Positions 4,913-9,721 of a stretch of 9,721 nucleotides of DNA are shown piece after piece (the first letter of the stretch is position 1; each line of letters opens with the position of its first letter). Position numbers and translations under genes: made by a program. This stretch comes from Bifidobacteriaceae bacterium (lineage in GTDB: Bacteria > Actinomycetota > Actinomycetes > Actinomycetales > WQXJ01): positions 1 to 9,721 of the forward strand of contig JAITKC010000012.1 in assembly GCA_031278665.1 (NCBI GenBank), in the 5' to 3' direction. The notes beneath the pieces were generated by a model. It did no database searches, was not told the origin of the DNA, and was given only the letters and a program-made list of their open reading frames with translations.

Positions 4913-6436
4913 ATGCGGGTTTTTCAATTCGGCGTTGACAAGGTGGTCGGTTATCTGGTCAACTTCTGCGTGATCGCCGTCGAGGCGATCCTACTGATGG
5001 CGTCCCTGCAATGGGCGGCGCAGGATCAGACCCCGTTCGACGCGATCCCGGCCTCCGAACCGCTGGTGGCGGCCGCAAGCCTCGACCCGGCGTTGATCGA
5101 ACGCGAGCAGACAGACCCGGCCGCCCCTGGTCGCGCCATCTTTGACCAGAACAGGGACGCCGATGCCGTCTTGTCACTGGCCGGGATGACCCTGGACCGG
5201 TTCACCCGCCTCGACATCTTCGACAACCGAGTCGAGCACTTGACGGACGCGGACATGGAGCGCGTCGCCAACGCCGGCCTGCGGGTGGACGGGCAGCCGC
5301 TGACTCTGGACCAGCGTCAGGCGCTGCTGGCCTACCTGCTGGCGGAGAAGCAGGCGACAAATGAGTTGGCCGATGACGAGAACGCCAATAAGGAAGAGGC
5401 TTTCAGGGAAGGCACGGTCTTCTATGAGGACGACGTGCTTTACCTCGAGGATCCCTATCTGGCGACGATCTATGTCTTCGGCTTCTTTTTGATCGCGCTT
5501 ATGGCGCTGTTCGCGGCGCTGAGACAGTCGATCCGCGACTTCATCTTCCAGATCGGCCAGGCGCTGCTGCTCGGGGCCGCCACCACGGTCTGCCTGGTCT
5601 ACGCCTACGTTTACAACTACAATCACAGCCCCGGCTATGCCTTGATGAGCCCGCTGTTCTCCGTCATTCAGCATTACGCGGTTATGCTGGCCGCGCCCTC
5701 GTTGCTGGTGGCCTTCGCCTTCTACTGGCTTGGGCGCGGTCTCAAACGCTTCGGCAAGGAACTGGCGCTGGCCGTGATGGCCCTGATGGTCTGCGGCGAG
5801 GTGATCGTCGTTCTGCGCCAGGTCGAGCCGAAGGTGTTGGCGCTGTTCGCGGTCGTGTTCCTGGCCGCCCTGACGCTCTGGGCGTTCTGTCTGGAGAACG
5901 GCGACATGGGTTTTGTCGCCGTCAGCCGAATCCTGCGCCGTCGCCCGCCGCAGCCGGCCTCCGGCCAACCGGCCCCCGGCCAACCGGCCCCCGGCTACCC
6001 GGCCCCCGGCTATCCGGCCGTGGCCGGCTACGGTCCGCCCATTTACCCGACGGCATCGGGCGTCGTCTTGGCGCCCAAGCGAAAGTCGCCGGCCCTCGGC
6101 CTGGGTTCCCTGGCGACCGTTGCCATCGCCGGCGCGATCATGTGTTGGATGTTCTACTCCTTCGGCCTCCACACCGCCCAAGTCCAGGGCCTCGACGTCT
6201 GCGAAGTGCCGTTGGCCGCGGGCGAGCCGACCGCCGCCGCCAAATCGCAGGCCACCTGGGAAGCGCTGACAGCTTTGCTGTTCGGCCTGGCGGGTTTGGT
6301 CGGCTGGGTCAACTCGATCATCGCCATCGCCACCAACCGGGGCAGGGGAGCCGGGGTCGCTGGGTTGGTGATCGGCTTGGGAGCTTTGGGGGCGATGATA
6401 GCGGCGATCACCCTCGGCATAATGGCGGCCTGCTGA
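4913..6436 (+). CDS. Multi-pass membrane protein with proline-rich linker, unknown function
   Basis: The 507-residue product starts at ATG 4913 with GAAAGG (4897-4902) 10 nt upstream. A first membrane segment (about 11-33) is followed by a roughly 150-residue soluble, acidic domain rich in Asp/Glu/Gln (about 36-180). Five segments follow at about 183-203, 215-234, 255-273, 284-301 and 308-326. A cytosol-like linker (340-392) carries basic clusters (RRR at its start, KRK at 389-391) and a repeat of five-residue units P-A-P-G-(Q/Y). The C-terminus adds three more segments (about 397-417, 452-473, 480-504), with a loop containing Cys430. The Gly/Ala-rich last pair resembles the small membrane modules found after Pro/Gly/Tyr-rich linkers in many actinobacterial proteins. 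I do not recognise the family and assign no function. The gene follows the IS30 scar and ends 19 bp from the convergent glnR. Confidence 0.75.
   Translation: MRVFQFGVDKVVGYLVNFCVIAVEAILLMASLQWAAQDQTPFDAIPASEPLVAAASLDPALIEREQTDPAAPGRAIFDQNRDADAVLSLAGMTLDRFTRLDIFDNRVEHLTDADMERVANAGLRVDGQPLTLDQRQALLAYLLAEKQATNELADDENANKEEAFREGTVFYEDDVLYLEDPYLATIYVFGFFLIALMALFAALRQSIRDFIFQIGQALLLGAATTVCLVYAYVYNYNHSPGYALMSPLFSVIQHYAVMLAAPSLLVAFAFYWLGRGLKRFGKELALAVMALMVCGEVIVVLRQVEPKVLALFAVVFLAALTLWAFCLENGDMGFVAVSRILRRRPPQPASGQPAPGQPAPGYPAPGYPAVAGYGPPIYPTASGVVLAPKRKSPALGLGSLATVAIAGAIMCWMFYSFGLHTAQVQGLDVCEVPLAAGEPTAAAKSQATWEALTALLFGLAGLVGWVNSIIAIATNRGRGAGVAGLVIGLGALGAMIAAITLGIMAAC
5954..6013 (+). repeat. 15-bp tandem repeat coding for P-A-P-G-(Q/Y) units
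   Basis: Four in-frame 15-bp units (5954-5968, 5969-5983, 5984-5998, 5999-6013) encode PASGQ, PAPGQ, PAPGY and PAPGY. Copies differ at only a few bases, so the array probably grew by replication slippage and may vary in number between strains. It forms the flexible linker between the two membrane parts of the protein. Confidence 0.85.
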
Positions 6437-6455
6437 TCCGCCTGGCGGCGACGGC

Positions 6456-7274
6456 TCAAACGTCGAGGCGGCTGGGAGTGGCGGCCTCCTCGTCGCGCAT
6501 GGCGTCCAAAGCCGAACCAATCCCCGACAGCGGATCGGCGGCGAAGGCGTCTGCGGGCGAGCGGGAGGCGGCCGGGCCGGACGAGCCCGAGCGGCGGCGC
6601 TCTTTGGGGGCGTCGAAGCGGTAGCCGACGTTGCGGACGGTGCCGATCAGCGAATCGTTCTCCGGGCCGAGTTTTGCCCGCAGGCGCCTGACATGCACGT
6701 CGACGGTTCTGGTGCCGCCGTAGTAGTCGTAGCCCCAGACCTCCTGGAGAAGTTGCGTGCGCGTGAAAACCCGGCCGGGATGGGCCGCCAAATAGCGCAA
6801 CAACTCGAACTCTTTGTAAGTCAGGTCGAGGCTGCGACCGTGCAATTTGGCGGTGTAGGCGACGGGGTTGATGACCAGGTTGCCCTGGGCGATGGCCTCG
6901 TCGGGCTCGCGCGCCCCAACCATCACCGGGGTCGCCAGGGCCAGGCGGATGCGGGCTTCGACCTCGCCGGGCGACGCGCTGGCCAGCACAAAGTCTCGGG
7001 CGCCCCACTCCGGGCTGAGCGCCGTCAGACCGCCTTCGGTGACCACCAGCAGCAACGGCGCGGCCAATCCGGCGACTTGAAGCAGACGGGCGGTGGCCCG
7101 GGCGGACTGCAGATCCTTGCGCGAGTCAAGCGCCACCAGGTCGGCGCTCGGCAGGTCGACTAACGCCGACGGGTCGAAGCCCAGGGTCCTGACCCGGTGG
7201 GGAAGGAACTCGAGGGCCGGCAGAACCGAACCGGGCGCGCCGGGAGCCACAGTCAGGAGCAGAATCTCCGCCAT
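6456..7274 (-). CDS. glnR: GlnR, OmpR-family nitrogen response regulator
   Basis: The 272-residue product starts at ATG 7274 with AAAGGAG (7288-7282) 7 nt upstream. Residues 1-115 are an atypical receiver domain. Asp50 (in LDSRKDL) sits at the usual phosphorylation position. The acidic pair expected near residues 9-10 is absent, and the Lys-Pro region is replaced by ASASPGE (98-104). Residues 128-220 form the winged-helix DNA-binding domain, with LDLTYKEFELLRYL, RVFTRTQLLQEVWGYDYYGG and RTVDVHVRRLRAKLGPE. SLIGTVRNVGYRF is near-identical to actinobacterial GlnR. A Ser/Ala-rich, charged tail of about 50 residues follows. GlnR is known as an orphan regulator acting as an unphosphorylated dimer on ammonium uptake and assimilation genes such as glnA and amtB. 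It is transcribed away from the 7338 gene and towards the membrane-protein gene at 4913. Confidence 0.9.
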   Translation of the reverse strand: MAEILLLTVAPGAPGSVLPALEFLPHRVRTLGFDPSALVDLPSADLVALDSRKDLQSARATARLLQVAGLAAPLLLVVTEGGLTALSPEWGARDFVLASASPGEVEARIRLALATPVMVGAREPDEAIAQGNLVINPVAYTAKLHGRSLDLTYKEFELLRYLAAHPGRVFTRTQLLQEVWGYDYYGGTRTVDVHVRRLRAKLGPENDSLIGTVRNVGYRFDAPKERRRSGSSGPAASRSPADAFAADPLSGIGSALDAMRDEEAATPSRLDV

Positions 7275-7337
7275 TGATGAGCTCCTTTGTAATGTTGTCT
7301 ATGGCCGTTGGTTCACTTTAACTTCAGGGAGAGCTTA
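7275..7337. promoter_or_regulatory. Divergent promoter region between glnR and the membrane-protein gene
   Basis: These 63 bp must hold the start signals for both directions unless promoters lie inside genes. The region is AT-richer than its surroundings. It contains the glnR ribosome site (7288-7282, minus) and the site AGGGAG (7326-7331, plus) for the 7338 gene. I could not pick a convincing -35/-10 pair or a clear GlnR box on either strand. Confidence 0.5.
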
Positions 7338-8102
7338 GTGGAACGTTTTGTCCGTCTGTTGGTCACTTCGGCGGCGGGTTTGTTGCCGGCCGCCGGACTT
7401 AGGGCGGCATCGGCGGCGGGCTCTGCCCCGATTTGGACGGTCGCCTCCGTCGCTTTGGCGACTGCCGCGCTAGTTGCGGGCTGGCCGGCGCTGGCCCGGC
7501 TGCCCCAGCCCCACTCCGCTCGTTTGACTCTGGCTTTGACCGGCGCGGTGGCGATCACGCTGGCCACGCTGCGGCCTGGCGATCCGGCCGCGGTGTTGGT
7601 GGCCATCGCGCTGGGCTTTCCGGCCGTGTTTGTGCGCGAACTGACTCGGCCGGCGCCCCGTGACGACTTGGTGCGCTCGGTCAGCGGCACCACCTGCGGC
7701 GTCATAGCGGTCGCGGCCATGGGTCTGTGGGTGACCGCCGGCCGAATGGAGCATTTCCTCGATTTGGCGGTGCTGGCCGGCGTGGGCATCGCGACCGCCT
7801 GTTTGGTCTTGGGTTTGAGCCGACTGCTGCCGGACCGCCCTTGGCGGCCGGAGGCCGGGGCTTTGGCGGCGCCGGTGATCGCCGCCGGCGGCGGCGCGGC
7901 CGCCTCGCTGCTGGTCGTCACGCACTGGTGGGCCGGCGCGGCCGTGGCGGCCGCCTGCGCGGTCGCGCCAGCCGCGATTTGGCTGTTGGGCGACCCCAAA
8001 GGGTTGGGCGAGGGCCCGCCGCGGTGGCGCGACGCCGCCCTGGCCACCCTCCCGCTGGCCGTTGCCGCCGTCCCCGTCTGGACGGCGGCCTTGATCCGCT
8101 GA
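7338..8102 (+). CDS. Integral membrane protein of unknown function (glnR-divergent)
   Basis: The GTG start at 7338 is preferred because AGGGAG (7326-7331) lies 6 nt upstream. A TTG at 7308, in the same frame, has no ribosome site and would add only ten residues. The 254-residue product is almost entirely membrane-embedded, with hydrophobic segments at about 32-53, 62-78, 83-100, 114-133, 142-160, 174-195, 198-216 and 232-250. Very short loops are marked by RELTRPAPRDD (100-110) and GDPKGLGEGPPRW. It has no recognisable transporter signature or catalytic motif. The protein is Ala/Leu/Val/Gly-rich, so low-complexity matches would mislead. It probably starts the transcription unit that continues with the nitrobindin-like and ygfZ genes, 87 bp downstream. 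Confidence 0.7.
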   Translation: MERFVRLLVTSAAGLLPAAGLRAASAAGSAPIWTVASVALATAALVAGWPALARLPQPHSARLTLALTGAVAITLATLRPGDPAAVLVAIALGFPAVFVRELTRPAPRDDLVRSVSGTTCGVIAVAAMGLWVTAGRMEHFLDLAVLAGVGIATACLVLGLSRLLPDRPWRPEAGALAAPVIAAGGGAAASLLVVTHWWAGAAVAAACAVAPAAIWLLGDPKGLGEGPPRWRDAALATLPLAVAAVPVWTAALIR

Positions 8103-8139
8103 CCGCCGCCGTCCGCCAGGGCCTTTCGCCGGGTCGGTT

Positions 8140-8169
8140 TCCGGGCCGGCGGCGGCCGCGAGGCCCGGA
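8140..8169 (+). repeat. GC-rich hairpin between the membrane-protein and nitrobindin-like genes
   Basis: TCCGGGCC (8140-8147) and GGCCCGGA (8162-8169) pair perfectly around a 14-nt loop. The stem ends just before the weak ribosome site (TAGGA, 8176-8180) of the gene starting at 8190. No T-run follows. It could stabilise or attenuate the message, or be a chance product of high GC. Confidence 0.3.
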
Positions 8170-8189
8170 CCGCATTAGGATTCGGTGCT

Positions 8190-8786
8190 GTGACGTCGCA
8201 GTTCCCGGACGGCCTGCCGCCCGAGGTTTACCCGCTGGCCTGGATTGTCGGCGCTTGGCAAGGCGAGGGAACGATTGGCTACGGCCCAATCGAGCCGGGC
8301 CGCGTCCGCCAGGAACTCGTTTTCACCGCCGCCGACGGCCCTTACCTGGCATATAGCGCCCGCACCTGGTTGGCCCCCGACCGCGATAACCCTGACTCCG
8401 GCGGGGCGGCCGGCGCGGCGAAAGCAACCGGAACACAGGGCCTGGCCGCGCGTTCCGACGCGGCGGGGGGCGCCCTGTGGCATCAGGAGGCCGGGTTCTG
8501 GCGGGTCAGGCCGGGGCCGGCGCGGACCGACCCTCCGTTCGAGGTCGAGGTCCTGATCTCGGACGCCGCCGGTTACCAAAGCCTCTACCTGGGCGAAGTC
8601 GACGCCGCCCGCGTCCGCCTTGGCACCGACGCGATGGTCCGGACCGCCTCGGCGCCCGCGATCAGCGCCGCCACCAGAATGTACGGCCTGGTGGGCGGCG
8701 AGTTGCTGTGGGCCTGGGACATCGCCGGATTCGGCCAGCCGCGTGGGTCGTACATGGCCGTCCAGCTGCGGCGGACCGCGCCGTAA
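8190..8786 (+). CDS. FABP-family / nitrobindin-like protein
   Basis: The 198-residue product starts at GTG 8190 with TAGGA (8176-8180) 9 nt upstream. It belongs to the bacterial fatty-acid-binding-protein-like beta-barrel family (DUF1794, nitrobindin-like). The signature GxWxGxG appears as GAWQGEG (21-27) after LAWIV. Later come the strands LVFTAADGPYLAYSARTWL, WHQEAGFWR, FEVEVLISD and TRMYGLVGGELLWAWD. Heme-binding relatives act on nitric oxide or peroxynitrite and hold heme iron through a His about ten residues from the C-terminus. Here that position is Tyr188 (GSYMAVQLRR). A Gly/Ala-rich stretch (about 66-95) enlarges the loop between TWL and the HQE strand. The ygfZ-like start follows five bases after the stop, which suggests co-translation. 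Heme binding and activity are uncertain; the family assignment is firm. Confidence 0.85.
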   Translation: MTSQFPDGLPPEVYPLAWIVGAWQGEGTIGYGPIEPGRVRQELVFTAADGPYLAYSARTWLAPDRDNPDSGGAAGAAKATGTQGLAARSDAAGGALWHQEAGFWRVRPGPARTDPPFEVEVLISDAAGYQSLYLGEVDAARVRLGTDAMVRTASAPAISAATRMYGLVGGELLWAWDIAGFGQPRGSYMAVQLRRTAP

Positions 8787-8791
8787 CCGCC

Positions 8792-9721
8792 GTGGGACGT
8801 TACGATTTGGCCGATCAGCGGGCCTTCGCCAGCGGGCAGGCCGTCTATGCGGTGTCCGATGCCGCTCAGGCCGTCAGTTTGACCGGCCCGGACGCGCTAA
8901 AGCTGGTCAGCGCCTTGACGACGCTGCCGCCCGGGCCGGCCGGCCCGCCGCCGTCCGGCGCCGAGGCGTTGGCGTTGGATTCGCAAGGACACATCTTGTT
9001 CGGTTTGGCGATTCGGCCGGCCGAGGACGGTGACGGGCTGCTGGTTTTGACCGACGGGCCGGCCGAGGAACTGGCCGAACTGATCAACTCGCGCCGATTC
9101 CGCCTGCGCGCCTTGGCGGCGCCGCGTCCGGAAGTGAAAGTCCTAGTCACACCGAGGCGGGTGGAAGGTTTCGGCTTGGCCGCGTTCGAGGACGGTTGGC
9201 CGGGTCCAAACGAGGATTCCGGCCTGATTTGGCCGCGCTATGCGCTGGACCGCCCGCACCCCGGCGCCGCCCTGACGGGGCTGGCGGCCCACGTTTACGA
9301 TCCGCGGGCCGACTGGTCGGCGCCGGACCGGCTTGAGGCCATGGGCTACCGCCAAATCGACGCGGCCGTGCTGGAGGGACTCCGGATCGCCGCTTGGCGA
9401 CCCCTGGCCAGCCGGGAGGCGGCCGACTCCAAGACCCTGCCGCATGAACTCGACTGGCTGCGCGCCACCACGCCGATCGGCTCGGGCTGCTACCCGGGCC
9501 AGGAAACCGTCGCCCGAATCGTCAACTTGGGAAAGCCGCCCCGGCGCTTGGTGATGTTGCACCTAGATGGGTCAGACGCGGCGCTGCCGGCGCCGGGCGC
9601 GGAAGTGTGGGCGGCGGGAGCCGACGAGGCGCGCGGGACCGGGCGAGCCGGAAGCCCGCCGGCGCCGGGCGCGGAAGTGTGGGCGGCGGGGCCGGGCGCG
9701 GCGGACGGGGGGCGGCCGGAC
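8792..9721 (+). CDS. ygfZ: YgfZ/GcvT-domain folate-binding protein, 3' end outside window
   Basis: The frame runs 310 codons from GTG 8792 with no stop and leaves the window on the right. The start is set by coupling to the upstream gene (stop at 8786), since no good ribosome site is visible. The N-terminal part has the family pattern SLTGPDALKLVSALTTLPPG (about 30-49), then ALALDSQGHILFGLAI and SRRFRLRAL. The YgfZ signature follows as GSGCYPGQETVARIVNLG, with Cys233, where E. coli-type proteins have KGCYxGQE. The preceding Lys is Ser231 here. YgfZ binds folate and helps the assembly or repair of certain iron-sulfur enzymes, and actinobacterial homologues often sit beside an FABP-family gene. 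Near the right edge an exact 33-bp in-frame duplication repeats APGAEVWAAG, so the C-terminal domain may be altered. Confidence 0.8.
   Translation, partial: MGRYDLADQRAFASGQAVYAVSDAAQAVSLTGPDALKLVSALTTLPPGPAGPPPSGAEALALDSQGHILFGLAIRPAEDGDGLLVLTDGPAEELAELINSRRFRLRALAAPRPEVKVLVTPRRVEGFGLAAFEDGWPGPNEDSGLIWPRYALDRPHPGAALTGLAAHVYDPRADWSAPDRLEAMGYRQIDAAVLEGLRIAAWRPLASREAADSKTLPHELDWLRATTPIGSGCYPGQETVARIVNLGKPPRRLVMLHLDGSDAALPAPGAEVWAAGADEARGTGRAGSPPAPGAEVWAAGPGAADGGRPD
9586..9690 (+). repeat. Exact 33-bp direct repeat, in frame, within the ygfZ-like gene
   Basis: Bases 9586-9618 recur identically at 9658-9690, 72 bp (24 codons) apart. Each copy encodes PAPGAEVWAAG. The intervening segment contains GTGRAGS, which resembles the family's usual GxVGxVxS strand, so the second copy seems to be the inserted one. 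The sequence around and after it is extremely G-rich. The repeat could be a true duplication or an assembly error in a hard-to-read region. Confidence 0.8.

Noticed and set aside
5954..6013. CRISPR-like array
   Set aside because: The 15-bp units are contiguous, without spacers, and encode an in-frame proline-rich linker.
5174..6520. 448-codon minus-strand frame opposite the membrane-protein gene
   Set aside because: Its product is Gln/Arg/Gly/His-rich low complexity. The plus strand gives clean membrane segments and a good start, so the minus frame is a shadow.
6154..7008. 284-codon minus-strand frame overlapping glnR
   Set aside because: It overlaps the unmistakable GlnR reading in another frame and is Arg/Pro/Gly-rich with no family resemblance.
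7308..7337. TTG start at 7308 for the glnR-divergent membrane protein
   Set aside because: No ribosome site precedes it. GTG 7338 follows AGGGAG at 6-nt spacing.
1..9721. tRNA or rRNA genes
   Set aside because: I looked for T-loop and acceptor-stem patterns and rRNA-like conserved blocks on both strands and saw none.

Overview
The window is GC-rich (roughly two thirds G+C by eye) and looks like a chromosomal segment of a high-GC Gram-positive bacterium (Actinomycetota). Two things point there: a recognisable GlnR nitrogen regulator, and its neighbourhood with a nitrobindin-like (FABP-family) gene and a YgfZ-type gene, a grouping I recall from actinobacterial genomes. I cannot place the genus.

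Left part (1-3726): the 5' end of a minus-strand AAA_14/DUF4143-type ATPase gene leaves the window on the left. It is separated from a divergent gene by about 230 bp holding three inverted repeats, one of them long and AT-richer than its surroundings. The divergent gene (343-3726) encodes a secreted 1127-residue protein. It consists of a signal peptide, a gametolysin-like (M11) metallopeptidase domain and three BACON + PPC domain pairs. All four key residues of the zinc motif HExxHxxxxxH are replaced while the surrounding residues are kept, so the protein looks like a pseudoprotease. This is the most interesting object in the window.

Middle part (3727-4912): about 1.2 kb of decayed sequence. 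It holds short repeats, a perfect 9-bp-arm hairpin, a 61-codon gene start running into an IS30-like element end, the first ~82 codons of an IS30-family transposase, and a short out-of-frame coding-like remnant. This is a scar left by insertion followed by deletion.

Right part (4913-9721): a nine-segment membrane protein of unknown role with a Pro/Gly/Gln/Tyr repeat linker (4913-6436) runs convergently into glnR (minus strand, 6456-7274). Divergent from glnR lies a likely co-oriented set: an integral membrane protein (7338-8102), an FABP/nitrobindin-like protein with Tyr where the heme-binding His is expected (8190-8786), and a ygfZ-like gene (8792 to the window edge). The last is open to the right and carries an in-frame 33-bp exact duplication near the edge. 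The nitrobindin-like and ygfZ-like genes are 5 bp apart and probably translated from one message.

I see no tRNA, rRNA or CRISPR array.
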